Numbered from the stretch's first letter, positions 24,459 to 34,241 are shown. The stretch is 64,000 nucleotides of DNA from an uncultured Lachnospiraceae bacterium (GCA_947588995.1 CANPZI010000008.1:44990-108989), one strand, 5' to 3'. Notes: generated from the letters alone by a model not told the origin. Program-made: numbers and translations.

Positions 24459-25240
24459 TTTCTGACACCGGAGGAGACTTTGACGGAAGCGTACAGGTCG
24501 GCGTAGACGGCGGGCGACATTCCCTCCATATAGTTGGGGACGTAAGCCTTGTTTACGCCGGCTTTTTTCAGTAAATCGACGGCTTTGTTGTAGGCGATTG
24601 CGGCCTCCGTCTCGGAGTCGTAGGTGCCCACATGGATATTTCCCTTTACATGGATCCGTACCTGATAGCGTGTCCGTCCGTTCTTTCGCACGGCGCAGAC
24701 ACCGTTGTAGCGGTTGATGATTTCGATATTCTCGTAGCGCATATCCTGCGGGTTTCCGTTGATAAAGCGGAAATCCCTGCCCGGGACGGCGTAGTTTTTG
24801 ATGCCGTAGCGGCTCATGATATTCACCTGCATGCCGTAGTCAGCCACAAAGAAGTGGCCGCCGCGGCGGGAGATTTTGCGCGTGGCATAGTAGAACAGAT
24901 CTTCCAGGTCGAAGATAAAGAAATCCGACGGCGAAAAATAATAGTAGAAAAATTTCGGGCGCACATAGATCGGTGTGGAGAAGTAGAGGCCGTTGTCGCG
25001 GAAATTGACGAGACAGACCCATTTCTCGAAAGACAGGAGAGAATCTTCCCGGTAATCGTTCAGGGAGACGGCGGGATCGCTAAGCAGCGAGCCGGCGAGC
25101 AGATAAGCCTGATGCGCGTCCTCGGCGCGGTCGTAACTGCCCAGACTGATATGTTTGGCGCGATAAGTTAACGACGCGCGGAAGTATGTGGTCCGATCCT
25201 TGCGAACCGCCGTATATACGCCCGGTAGCTGCTGTTTCAT
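24443..25240 (-). CDS. AP2/HNH-like domain protein
   Basis: A 265-residue protein with AP2/ERF-like modules at both ends. The C-terminal one is VGTYDSETEAAIAYNKAVD preceded by GRTRYQVRIHVKG; the N-terminal one has SLGSYDRAEDAHQAYLLAG. Before the second module, FINGNPQDMRYENIEIIN resembles the end of an HNH endonuclease motif but lacks the catalytic His pair. AP2-HNH proteins are often mobile endonucleases; this one looks like a DNA-binding derivative. AGGAGGAG precedes the ATG. It converges with the GH25 gene (16-base overlap). Confidence 0.7.
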   Translation of the reverse strand: MKQQLPGVYTAVRKDRTTYFRASLTYRAKHISLGSYDRAEDAHQAYLLAGSLLSDPAVSLNDYREDSLLSFEKWVCLVNFRDNGLYFSTPIYVRPKFFYYYFSPSDFFIFDLEDLFYYATRKISRRGGHFFVADYGMQVNIMSRYGIKNYAVPGRDFRFINGNPQDMRYENIEIINRYNGVCAVRKNGRTRYQVRIHVKGNIHVGTYDSETEAAIAYNKAVDLLKKAGVNKAYVPNYMEGMSPAVYADLYASVKVSSGVRNYRCE

Positions 25241-25375
25241 GCTGCGCTCCTCCTACATTATAATTGTACCATTTTTGAGAAAAAAAACAAATTCAGAAAT
25301 ATTTTTCCTTTTTCCTGTATAGAATATATACGTAAAAATTTTTATGTCGCTATTTTGTATCGGAATGGAGGAAAA

Positions 25376-25996
25376 ATGTACAGGAAATATATTGTGAGTT
25401 TCGCGCTGGCGGCCATGACGCTTCTGACGTCCTGGCTGTGCGCAAGAGAACTCCGAATCAACCGGACAGCGGCGGATCCCGCTTTCCGGATCGCCTATCT
25501 GGACGACAGCCTTGCGGAGGACAGGCACAGTTTCGCCTGGATGCTCACAAGCGTCTCGTCCGGGCAGCGGGTCGTCGATTATGAAGTTCTGGAACACACG
25601 ATGAAATATCAGTTGTCGGACAAGGATTACGACGCGCTTCTGCGCATTGTGGAGGCGGAGGCTGGCGGCGAGGACCAGGACGGCAAACTCCTGGTCGCCA
25701 ATGTGGTGCTGAACCGGGTGAACAGTGAGATCTTTCCCGACAGCGTTCTGGATGTGGTGATGCAGAGAGAGCAGGGGATCGCGCAGTTCTCCCCGACCGT
25801 GGACGGCAGATACCAGAGCGTCAGAGTCAGCGAGGACACGGTGGACGCCGTGGAGCGGGCGCTGTACGGGGAGGATATCTCGCAGGGCGCCCTGTATTTC
25901 TGCGCCAGAGAGAAAGCGGACACGGAGAAGCTGCAGTGGTTTGACAGAAAGCTGACCCGCCTGTTTGCTTACGGCAGCCATGAATTTTTTCAGTAG
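25376..25996 (+). CDS. SleB-type cell wall hydrolase
   Basis: A 206-residue protein with an N-terminal membrane/signal segment (YIVSFALAAMTLLTSWLC) and a Hydrolase_2/SleB domain from about residue 85: LLRIVEAEAGGEDQDGKLLV contains the conserved catalytic Glu, then VANVVLNRVNSEIFPDSV and ALYFCAREKA. SleB members are spore-cortex or vegetative wall hydrolases. ATG 25376 has GGAGG at good spacing. No sporulation genes are adjacent. Confidence 0.85.
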   Translation: MYRKYIVSFALAAMTLLTSWLCARELRINRTAADPAFRIAYLDDSLAEDRHSFAWMLTSVSSGQRVVDYEVLEHTMKYQLSDKDYDALLRIVEAEAGGEDQDGKLLVANVVLNRVNSEIFPDSVLDVVMQREQGIAQFSPTVDGRYQSVRVSEDTVDAVERALYGEDISQGALYFCAREKADTEKLQWFDRKLTRLFAYGSHEFFQ

Positions 25997-26093
25997 GACA
26001 TGCGTATTTGCGGTTTTGGGATTGCAGAGACGGAAAGTATGATATATAATAACTCCAGAATCCGTGCGATGCCGGCACGGCTACTGGAAAGGT

Positions 26094-27614
26094 ATGGTTG
26101 GGACATTGGATAAAGAGGAAGTTTTATACAGCAGTACAAGAGACGGCGGCAGCCGGGTTACGGCCTCTCAGGCGATTCTGAAAGGACTGGCGGACGACGG
26201 CGGCCTGTATGTGCCGGATCATATTCCGGCGCTGCGGATGTCTATGGCGGCGCTTTCGGACAAGTCATATCAGGAGACTGCCTACGAAGTCATGCGGCTT
26301 TTTTTGACGGATTTTACGGAGGAAGAACTTAAGGGCTGCATCGACAGAGCTTATGACGATAAGTTTGATACAAAAGAGATCGTGCCTCTCAGAGAGGCGG
26401 AAAGCGCCTGTTATCTGGAACTGTTTCACGGCGCGACTATTGCTTTCAAGGATATGGCGCTGTCCATCCTGCCCCATCTGATGATTACATCCGCGAAAAA
26501 AAATCATGTGGAGAATGAGATCGTGATCCTTACAGCCACTTCGGGAGACACCGGCAAGGCGGCACTGGCCGGTTTTGCGGATGTCGCGGGGACGAAAATT
26601 ATCGTCTTTTATCCGAAGAACGGCGTGAGTCCCATTCAGGAGAAGCAGATGGTGACCCAGAAAGGGGACAACACTTTTGTAGTGGGAATCCACGGCAATT
26701 TCGACGATGCCCAGAGCGGGGTGAAAGCGCTCTTCAATGACAGAGAGCTGGCCGCGCAGATGGCGCGGGCCGGGCTGCAGTTTTCTTCCGCCAATTCCAT
26801 CAATATAGGGCGTCTCGTGCCCCAGATAGTCTATTATGTATATGCGTACGCGAGACTGTTGAAGCTGGGAAAAATCAGGGACGGAGAGAAAATCAATGTC
26901 GTTGTGCCGACAGGCAATTTCGGCAATATTCTGGCGGCGTTTTATGCAAAAAATATGGGTGTGCCGATCGGCAGGCTGATCTGTGCCTCCAACGAGAATA
27001 AGGTGCTGTATGATTTCTTCGAGACGGGCAGATACGATCGCAACCGGGAATTTAAGCTGACCAGTTCTCCCTCCATGGATATTCTGGTATCCAGCAATCT
27101 GGAGCGCCTGATTTATCGGATCGCGGGAAACGATGCGGCGAAGAATGCCGAGTTGATGGCGGCGCTGTCGGCGGCCGGCAGTTATGAGATCACGCCGCAG
27201 ATGCGGACGCTGCTGGCGGACTTCTACGGCGGCTATGCGGACGAGAGTGAGACGGCGGCGCGGATCAGGGAGATGTACGAGCATACAGGCTATGTGCTGG
27301 ATACGCACACGGCGGTGGCCAGCGCAGTCTATCAGAAATATGTGCAAGATACACAGGATAAGACCACGACGGTCATCGCGTCCACGGCCAGTCCTTTCAA
27401 ATTTACCAGATATGTCATGAATGCGATCGACAATCGATATGACGCCATGTCCGATTTTGAACTGGTGGACGAACTCTCCAAAATCGGCAGGGTGGCTGTG
27501 CCGCGGGCGATCGAGGAGATCAGGACGGCGCCCGTCCTGCATGATACCGTGTGCGACAAGACGCAGATGAAAGCGGTTGTGAAAAAATTTTTGGGGATCG
27601 ATGCAGGAAAATGA
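26094..27614 (+). CDS. thrC: Threonine synthase
   Basis: Converts O-phosphohomoserine to threonine with PLP. It has 506 residues in the long (fungal/gammaproteobacterial-like) form. N-terminal LYSSTRDGG, the PLP-lysine motif LFHGATIAFKDMAL, TATSGDTGKAAL and VVPTGNFGNILAAF are intact. ATG 26094 is preferred over a start 30 bases upstream on homology, though its ribosome site is weak. The stop overlaps the next gene (ATGA). Confidence 0.94.
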   Translation: MVGTLDKEEVLYSSTRDGGSRVTASQAILKGLADDGGLYVPDHIPALRMSMAALSDKSYQETAYEVMRLFLTDFTEEELKGCIDRAYDDKFDTKEIVPLREAESACYLELFHGATIAFKDMALSILPHLMITSAKKNHVENEIVILTATSGDTGKAALAGFADVAGTKIIVFYPKNGVSPIQEKQMVTQKGDNTFVVGIHGNFDDAQSGVKALFNDRELAAQMARAGLQFSSANSINIGRLVPQIVYYVYAYARLLKLGKIRDGEKINVVVPTGNFGNILAAFYAKNMGVPIGRLICASNENKVLYDFFETGRYDRNREFKLTSSPSMDILVSSNLERLIYRIAGNDAAKNAELMAALSAAGSYEITPQMRTLLADFYGGYADESETAARIREMYEHTGYVLDTHTAVASAVYQKYVQDTQDKTTTVIASTASPFKFTRYVMNAIDNRYDAMSDFELVDELSKIGRVAVPRAIEEIRTAPVLHDTVCDKTQMKAVVKKFLGIDAGK

Positions 27615-27979
27615 AACATATTTTGTTCGTCGACGACGTGTCCACCAATCTCAAATGCGTAGGCCTGATTCTCAAAGACCAATATAAAGTGACTATGGTA
27701 AAATCGGGCAGGGAGGCCCTTCAGTGCCTGAAAAGCGTGAAGCCGGACCTGGTTCTTCTGGATATTCATATGCAGGAGATGGACGGGTATGATGTGATGC
27801 GGTGTATGAGGGCGGATCCCGGAACAGCGCAGATACCGGTGATCCTGCTGACGGCGGATGCCGAGGAGGACAGCAGAGAGAGAGGGATCGCGCTCGGCGC
27901 GCTGGATTACATCAGCAAACCCTTTGAGCCGCAGGAGCTGCTGGCGCGGATCGGGGCGGTATGGCAGATGGAGGAGTAG
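27611..27979 (+). CDS. Single-domain response regulator (CheY-like)
   Basis: A 122-residue receiver with no output domain. FVDDVSTN holds the acidic pair, LVLLDIHMQEMDGYD the phosphoacceptor Asp, LLTA the Thr/Ser position and ISKPFEP the Lys. It is translationally coupled to thrC by ATGA. Its kinase is unknown; the hybrid kinases at 34-40 kb are candidates. Confidence 0.9.
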   Translation: MKHILFVDDVSTNLKCVGLILKDQYKVTMVKSGREALQCLKSVKPDLVLLDIHMQEMDGYDVMRCMRADPGTAQIPVILLTADAEEDSRERGIALGALDYISKPFEPQELLARIGAVWQMEE

Positions 27980-27984
27980 ACGAT

Positions 27985-28407
27985 ATGGGAATGGGCGGTA
28001 TCATAGATTTTCTGTTTGTGGTCAGCGGAGCGTACATGATCGGTTCGGCGCTGCTGGCGAAACGGCAGGAGAGCGTCGCGGCGAATATCATGCTCGGCAA
28101 GAACATGGAAGAGAAAGATATCGAGGACAAAGCGGGCTTTATCGAGTACATGTACAAAAGGCTTTTGTCAGCGGGGCTGCTGATCATGGTTTCCGGCCTG
28201 ATTCATCTCGCCAACGACTATTACTTCCACTCAACGATTCTCAGCTGGATCGGTATTCTGGGGATTATCGGGGCGCTTGCCGTGTATATCAGGGCCTATC
28301 GGAACGGACAGCGCAAGTATATGAAGCGCTGGCTGGAACGGCAGGAAAAGCAGCAGCAGCTGGAAGAGGAAATCGCAAAGCAGATGAAGCAGAGACGAAA
28401 AAAATAA
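27985..28407 (+). CDS. Small membrane protein of unknown function
   Basis: A 140-residue protein not recognised. Three hydrophobic segments: FLFVVSGAYMIGSALL, LLSAGLLIMVSGLIHLA and WIGILGIIGALAVYI. A charged Glu/Gln/Lys-rich C-terminal helix follows. ATG 27985 has GGAGGAG at good spacing. Probably in one transcript with the receiver gene. Confidence 0.75.
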   Translation: MGMGGIIDFLFVVSGAYMIGSALLAKRQESVAANIMLGKNMEEKDIEDKAGFIEYMYKRLLSAGLLIMVSGLIHLANDYYFHSTILSWIGILGIIGALAVYIRAYRNGQRKYMKRWLERQEKQQQLEEEIAKQMKQRRKK

Positions 28408-28426
28408 AGAGAGATGCGGACAACAG

Positions 28427-28454
28427 AAAAGAGATGCCGTCAGGCATCTCTTTT
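28427..28454. terminator. Bidirectional terminator between membrane protein and gltA
   Basis: AAAAGAGATGCC, loop GTCA, GGCATCTCTTTT: perfect 12-bp arms with A- and T-runs. The gltA stop codon lies in the loop. Confidence 0.9.
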
Positions 28455-29816
28455 GTCGATATTGACATATTCTCTGTCGGTACAGATCGTCTTGTAGGCC
28501 GGGCGGATGATCTTGCCGTTGTTGGCGAGCTCCTCCATGCGGTGCGCGCTCCAGCCGACGATTCTCGCGATCGCAAAGATCGGTGTGTAGAGCTCCAACG
28601 GCAGCTTCAGCATGTCGTACACAAAGCCGGAGTAGAAGTCAACGTTGATGCTGACGCCCTTGTAGATGGGGCGTTCTTTCGCGATGATCTCCGGCGCGAG
28701 CCGCTCCACCAGAGCGTAGAGCGCGAACTCGTCATGCAGCCCTTTTTCCTCCGAGAGCTTCTCCACGAAAGATTTGAAGATGACCGCACGGGGATCCGAC
28801 TTGGAGTAGACGGCGTGGCCGACGCCGTAGATCAGTCCCGCGTGGTCGAACGCCTCCTTGTGCAGCAGCCTGCTCAGATAATCGGCCACCTGGCCCTCGT
28901 CGGTCCAGTCGGAGACTTCCCGCTTCATCTCCTCGAACATCTTCACCACCTTGATGTTGGCGCCGCCGTGGCGCGGCCCTTTCAGGGAGCCGATGGCCGC
29001 CGCGATGACGGAGTAGGTGTCGGTCAGGGTGGAAGTGACGACATGGGTGGTAAAGCTGGAGTTGTTGCCGCCGCCGTGTTCCATATGTAAGATCAGGGCG
29101 ATGTCCAGAATCTTCGCCTCCAGCGGTGTGTACCGGCTGTCCGCCCGCAGGATGTGCAGGATATTCTCGGCACAGGATAAGTCCGGGCGGGGCTGATGGA
29201 TAAAGAGGCTCTCGCCGTTGTGGTAATGGTTGTATGCCTGATAGCCGTAGATGGTCAGCATCGGGAAGAGCGCGATCAGCTGCAGGCACTGGCGCAGCAC
29301 GTTGGGCAGAGAGGTATCGTCCGCCCGGTCATCGTAGGAGTAGAGCGTCAGCACGCTCCTCGCCAGCGTGTTCATCATATCGTTGCTGGGCGCTTTCATG
29401 ATAATATCGCGCACGAAGCTGGTGGGCAGGGAGCGGTAACTGGAGAGCAGGCGCGAGAAGCTGTCCAGTTCCTGTCTGTCCGGCAGTTTGTCAAACAGCA
29501 GAAGATAGGTGATCTCCTCGAAGCCGAAGCGGTTTTCCCCCACAAAGCCCTCCACCAGATCTTTGACGTCGTAACCGCGGTAAAAGAGTCTGCCGTGGGT
29601 CGGCACCTGAACGCCGTCCACAACCTTGCTGGCCCGCACGTCGGATATGTTGGTGAGACCGGCGAGAACGCCTTTGCCGTTTAAGTCGCGCAGCCCGCGC
29701 TTGACATCATACTTCGTGAATAACTCCGTATCGATGATGCCGGCTTTCTCGCTGAGAGACGCGAGCTTGACGATCTCCGGCGTGATCTCGGAAAAGCTGT
29801 TGTTCTGTTCTATCAT
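28440..29816 (-). CDS. gltA: Citrate synthase
   Basis: Condenses acetyl-CoA and oxaloacetate. It has 458 residues with a long N-terminal extension before the core. Visible are GRLFYRGYDVKDLVEGF, MEHGGGNNSSFTTHVV with the substrate His, and LIYGVGHAVYSKSDPRA with the second catalytic His. The C-terminus is NIDKRDA. A 2-methylcitrate synthase activity cannot be excluded. It stands alone with terminators on both sides. Confidence 0.93.
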   Translation of the reverse strand: MIEQNNSFSEITPEIVKLASLSEKAGIIDTELFTKYDVKRGLRDLNGKGVLAGLTNISDVRASKVVDGVQVPTHGRLFYRGYDVKDLVEGFVGENRFGFEEITYLLLFDKLPDRQELDSFSRLLSSYRSLPTSFVRDIIMKAPSNDMMNTLARSVLTLYSYDDRADDTSLPNVLRQCLQLIALFPMLTIYGYQAYNHYHNGESLFIHQPRPDLSCAENILHILRADSRYTPLEAKILDIALILHMEHGGGNNSSFTTHVVTSTLTDTYSVIAAAIGSLKGPRHGGANIKVVKMFEEMKREVSDWTDEGQVADYLSRLLHKEAFDHAGLIYGVGHAVYSKSDPRAVIFKSFVEKLSEEKGLHDEFALYALVERLAPEIIAKERPIYKGVSINVDFYSGFVYDMLKLPLELYTPIFAIARIVGWSAHRMEELANNGKIIRPAYKTICTDREYVNIDKRDA

Positions 29817-29856
29817 AGAGTTCCTCCCCTCTTGTATTTATATTCTCCCGATAAGA

Positions 29857-29893
29857 AAAGAAATGACGCCCGCGGCGTCTCTTTTTTCAATTA
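29857..29893 (-). terminator. Terminator downstream of the LytTR gene
   Basis: On the minus strand GAGACGCC-GCG-GGCGTC with T-rich flanks. It lies between the LytTR gene and the citrate synthase start. Confidence 0.7.
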
Positions 29894-29957
29894 ACATAAT
29901 ATATTATAGCATGACGAAATCCCGTGAGACAAGCAAAATGCGCAATTTAAGAAAGTT

Positions 29958-30764
29958 TTAACAATTTTCGTCCAGAAGCAGTTTCTTGATCTGCGTGTAT
30001 TTTTTTTCGGGAACGGGAAGCTGTGTGCCGTCGGACAGGGTGATGGCAAAGCGGCGGATATTCGTCACGTGAGCAGGATTCAGCAGATACCCGGAGTGTG
30101 CGCGCACAAAGAGAGCCGGATATTTTTTTTCAAATCCCGACAGCGTTTCCGTGATGGTAATGACGTCGCTCTCCGTGTGGATCTGGAGTTTTGAGGAGCG
30201 TTTGACCGTCTCGATATACAGGATATGGGAGGCCGCGATCCGGCACACGCACCCGTCCGATGCCTTGACGGTCACATAGCGCTCCGATTCCGCCGGGACG
30301 CGCATCGCCGCAAAGATATTCTCGGAGTGGACGGGATAGATCACGTCCCGGTCGTCATACGGCCATGCGTTGCTGATGTGCAGGCTGATAATCCGAGGCT
30401 GATATTTTGGGCCGTCGGCGGTCTGTACTTTTTTGTCGCACCAGGTATAGTGCAGGCACTGGTCATGTGCATCCGTGCTGCCGCTGGGATAGTGCGTATA
30501 GATGTCATAGTGGAGCAGGACTTCTTTCACATGGTGCGAGGGTGAGAGGCATATCACTTTGATGTCGCCCATGGTAAAGGTGAGGTCGTGCTTCTCCGAA
30601 GCAAATGTCTGCATCAGGTTCTTTCGTCCTATGATCTGCTGCTTCCTGGCCGGGCCGATCCAGAGTACATCGTCGCTGATATAGTCAAAGAAAGGCGTCA
30701 GGTTGTTCTTGTAATATTCTGTGATGATATGGATCGAGAGTTTGATGATGTCGTCTTTTCTCAT
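29958..30764 (-). CDS. LytTR regulator with SnoaL-like N-terminal domain
   Basis: A 268-residue cytoplasmic protein. The N-terminal half resembles an NTF2/SnoaL-like alpha+beta pocket (IITEYYKNNLTPFFDYISDD, VLWIGPARKQQIIGRKN). The last 100 residues are a LytTR DNA-binding domain (ILYIETVKRSSKLQIHTESD, LFVRAHSGYLLNPAHVTNI). There is no receiver domain, so it may sense a small molecule directly. ATG 30764 is chosen; ATG 30806 in the same frame is possible. Confidence 0.82.
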   Translation of the reverse strand: MRKDDIIKLSIHIITEYYKNNLTPFFDYISDDVLWIGPARKQQIIGRKNLMQTFASEKHDLTFTMGDIKVICLSPSHHVKEVLLHYDIYTHYPSGSTDAHDQCLHYTWCDKKVQTADGPKYQPRIISLHISNAWPYDDRDVIYPVHSENIFAAMRVPAESERYVTVKASDGCVCRIAASHILYIETVKRSSKLQIHTESDVITITETLSGFEKKYPALFVRAHSGYLLNPAHVTNIRRFAITLSDGTQLPVPEKKYTQIKKLLLDENC

Positions 30765-31161
30765 ATATAATATCAATCCTCGCTCTGCAGGCAGTTCTGT
30801 GGTCATCTGCCGGATTCGCGCAATGAAGCCGTACCGGTCTCACGCATCTTTGATTCATTCGGCCGCGGGTCGGTTTCATCCGGCTTGCAGCCCTGTGTAC
30901 AAGTATATCCCGTGAAACAGAAAAACACAAGTGATTCGACACAGAAAACAGGTGAAAAGAATAAATTATATTGCATAAAGAGCAGAAAGCCTTATAATAA
31001 ATTAGTATTGGGATTACTGCGTAAAAGGTGTGCCCTGCCGCGCCCTGCGGCGCGATACGGCTGTCAAAAAGAGTATTTGACAGGAGCGACGCGGGGGGGG
31101 GTACAATGGGAAAGATGCGACAGCATGGCAAAACAAAAACAGAACGAGTGAGGGAATGAAG
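30765..31161. other. Intergenic region before the MCP gene
   Basis: About 400 bases between divergent LytTR and MCP genes. It contains a hairpin CGCGCC-CTGC-GGCGCG (31039-31054) and the G9-containing promoter (31077-31107). Frames here have no ribosome site or family resemblance. Confidence 0.6.
31077..31107 (+). promoter_or_regulatory. MCP promoter with G9 tract in the spacer
   Basis: TTGACA (31077-31082) and TACAAT (31102-31107) are separated by 19 bases, of which nine (31093-31101) are G. Loss of one or two G would give the optimal 18-17 spacing, so slippage could switch expression. Confidence 0.6.
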
Positions 31162-33136
31162 ATGCAGTTACAAAAGTTAAGCTTCAATGTCAACAGAAGA
31201 GCCAACAGATCGGTGCGCAGGATCATCACGGGCCTGTGTACGCTGGCGGGTCTGATCATTCTTTTTCTATACGGTCAGGAACAACAGCGAGCGGGTGCAG
31301 CTGTACAGCGCGCAGATCAGCAATAAAATGGCGCAGAAAGCGGCTCTGGTGGATGCACTCGCCGCGGGGGCGCCGCTTGGCGGGTCGGACGAAGAGTACT
31401 ACGCCTATGTGGATGCGCTGGTGGAATTGTATGACGATGTGTCGGCGGTCTATGTCTGCGTGGAGCAGGACGGCGTGGTCTATCAGGACGGCGTCATGAC
31501 CTATATGTCGGGCGGCTGGCTGCCGGACGATGATTTCCTGGTGACCGAGCGCGCGTGGTATTCGGAAGCGGTAACCATGGACGACGTGTATGTGTCCGAG
31601 CCGTACGCGGATGAGCAGACCGGCAATATCTGCGTGACCCTTTCCAAGGCGATCCGCCAGGACGGGGATGTCGTGGGCGTCGCCGGGCTGGATATGTATA
31701 TGGACGATCTGGTGACCCTGATCGAGGCTTCCTATGACGGCGGCAATTATGTCTTTTTGACCACGCAGGACGGCCTGATCCTGACGCATCCGGATGAGGC
31801 GTTCGCGCTGGGCACGCAGAACAGCACGACGGTGGCGGAGGCGCTGGGCGGCCAGTATGCCGGGGCGTGTGCGGATGCTCTGTCGACCAAGCTGATCAGA
31901 GATTATGCGGGCGGCCTGAAATTTGCCATCAGCAGCCCGATCGAATTGACCGGCTGGAATGCCGTGGCAGTCACTTCCCTGTCCGGCGTGTTCGTCGTGA
32001 TTCTTGTCGCCATCGTATTGACGGCGGTGCTGTGCATCGTGCTGAGCGGTGTGGTCAGGCGGCAGCTGACAAGCGGCATCAGCCCCATGTTCACACCGCT
32101 TGAGGAGCTGGCGGCCAACGTGAGCAAGATATCGGAGGGACAGCTCCATTACCATTTCGGCGTGGATGAGCAGTCGCAGGAAGTCAACGCGCTGTCCGTC
32201 GCGCTGAACGATACGATGCAGAAGCTGGAGCACTATATCACAGAGATCGCCGATACCGTGAAGGCTATCTCGGAGAAAAATCTGGATTTTGATGTGGACG
32301 GCATCTATGCGGGTGATTACGAGAAGATCAAGGATGCCCTGGTCGATATCGTGGAGGCGCTTAACGGCAGTTTTGCGGAGATCAACGAGCAGGCGGAGAT
32401 GGTACTGCACTTCTCCAAAGATCTGTCCGCGACGAGCGAGAGCGTGGCGCAGGCGGCGACGACGCAGAGCGCGTCCGTACAGAGCGCGTCCGAGGAGATG
32501 GGGACATTAACCGACAATATGGAGAAAATCGCGCAGTTCGCGGCCTCCATCAAGGCGAACACGGACAATGTGAACAATAACCTCACGCTGGGCAATACGG
32601 AGATGAACGAGCTGGTCGGCGCGATGGACGAGATCGTGGCGTGCTATGACGAGATCGCGGGCTTCGTGGCGGAGATCAACGCCATTGCGAGCCAGACCAA
32701 TCTGCTCGCGCTGAACGCCTCCATCGAGGCGGCGAGGGCCGGTGAAACGGGAAGAGGCTTTGCCGTGGTGGCGGATGAGATTTCCAGTCTCTCGGCCAGC
32801 AGTTCGGAATCCAGTGCCAAGATCAGCAGCGTGATCACGAAGTCTCTTGCCTCCGTGGAGCGCGGTAAAGAACTGGTGGAGAGAGTGGATAAGACAATAG
32901 CGGACAGCGCGGAGCAGTCTGCGGGAAGCACGGCGATGGTCGAGGAGATCGTGAACTTTGTGGATACGCAGAAGAGTTCGGCGGATGAGATTCTGGCCAG
33001 CATCCGCTCTATCAGCGGGATGGTGGAGAGCAACGCGGCCAGCGCGCAGGAGAACGCCGCGATCTCGGCCAGCCTCGGAGAATGTGCGCAGTCTCTGATG
33101 GATACGGTTGCGCAGTTCAGGCTGAAAAAATCGTAA
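31162..33136 (+). pseudogene. Methyl-accepting chemotaxis protein with an N-terminal frameshift
   Basis: Chemoreceptor of about 657 residues when read across a frameshift. The start (ATG 31162, GAGGGA site) gives MQLQKLSFNVNRRANRS and the first membrane helix, then runs out of frame at a T5 run (31262-31266). Removing one base there joins it to FYTVRNNSERVQLYSAQI and the rest. A dCache-like sensor domain, second membrane helix and HAMP follow, then the signalling hairpin NAIASQTNLLALNASIEAA. As written the receptor lacks its N-terminal anchor; mutation, phase variation or sequencing error are all possible. It heads the signalling block. Confidence 0.8.
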
Positions 33137-33172
33137 TACACTGCCGCGAAGACGAGGGGAGGGTCAGCTGCC

Positions 33173-34231
33173 ATGGAGGAGAAGAAGATACTGGTCGTGG
33201 ACGACAACGCCGCGAATCTCACGATGGCGAACAATATACTCAGCGCGGCGGGCATGCGTGTGAGCTGTGTGAAATCCGGGGAGAGGGCGCTTCGGTTTTT
33301 GCAGGGAAACAGGCCGGATCTGATTCTTCTGGATGTGCATATGCCGGAGATGAACGGCTTCGAGACGCTGGCCGCGATCAGGGGAAACGGTGAATCACAG
33401 GCGGATGTTCCCGTCAATCCGGAGGTCGCGGAGATTCCGGTAATCTTCCTCACGGCGGACGACGACAGCGAGACCGAGACGAGAGGGCTTCGGGCCGGCG
33501 CCATGGACTTTATCAAGAAGCCCTTTGTGCCGGATGTGCTCCTGCTGCGCGTCAATCACGCGATAGACCTGACGCGCCTGCAGGCGGATCTGGCGCATGA
33601 GGTGGAAGTGAAGACGCAGGAAGTGGTGGCGCAGACCAGGAAACTCTCGAGACTGTCCACGCAGGCCGTCATGGCGTTAGCCGGCGCCATCGATGCCAAG
33701 GATGCCTATACCAACGGCCACTCGTCGCGCGTGGCGGAATATTCCCGGACCATCGCGGGACTGGCGGGTTTTACCCATGAGGCGCAGGAGGAGATCTATA
33801 TGATCGGCCTGCTGCATGATGTGGGCAAGATCGGCGTTCCCAACGCCATCATCAACAAGACCTCCAGGCTGACCGACGAGGAATATGAGATCATCAAGTC
33901 CCATCCCGTTCTGGGAGAAAAGATCTTGAAGAAAATTCCCGATTTTCCCAAGCTGCTGACCGGCGCAAGATATCACCATGAAAGGTACGACGGCAAGGGT
34001 TACCCGGACGGCCTGTCAGGGACAGATATTCCTGTCGAGGCGCGTATCATCGCCGTGGCCGACGCATACGACGCCATGAGTTCGCGGAGAAGTTACCGCG
34101 ATGTGCTCCCGCAGGCGCAGATACGCGCGGAGGTGGAAGCGGGCAGCGGAACGCAGTTCGATCCCGTCTTTGCGGATATCATGCTGTCCATGATCGACGC
34201 GGATACGGATTATCAGATGAGAGAGAAATAG
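33173..34231 (+). CDS. Response regulator with HD-GYP c-di-GMP phosphodiesterase domain
   Basis: A 352-residue RpfG-type protein. The receiver has ILVVDDNAANL and phosphoacceptor Asp54 (LLDVHMPEMNG). The HD-GYP domain has LLHDVGKIG (His215-Asp216) and HERYDGKGYPDGL. The family hydrolyses c-di-GMP. The ATG has GGGAGGG upstream. Sits between the MCP and two hybrid kinases, its likely partners. Confidence 0.93.
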   Translation: MEEKKILVVDDNAANLTMANNILSAAGMRVSCVKSGERALRFLQGNRPDLILLDVHMPEMNGFETLAAIRGNGESQADVPVNPEVAEIPVIFLTADDDSETETRGLRAGAMDFIKKPFVPDVLLLRVNHAIDLTRLQADLAHEVEVKTQEVVAQTRKLSRLSTQAVMALAGAIDAKDAYTNGHSSRVAEYSRTIAGLAGFTHEAQEEIYMIGLLHDVGKIGVPNAIINKTSRLTDEEYEIIKSHPVLGEKILKKIPDFPKLLTGARYHHERYDGKGYPDGLSGTDIPVEARIIAVADAYDAMSSRRSYRDVLPQAQIRAEVEAGSGTQFDPVFADIMLSMIDADTDYQMREK

Positions 34232-34241
34232 GTGGTAAGAT

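Noticed and set aside
26265..27542. A 425-codon minus-strand frame opposite thrC
   Set aside because: Shadow of thrC with His/Arg-rich composition and no motif.
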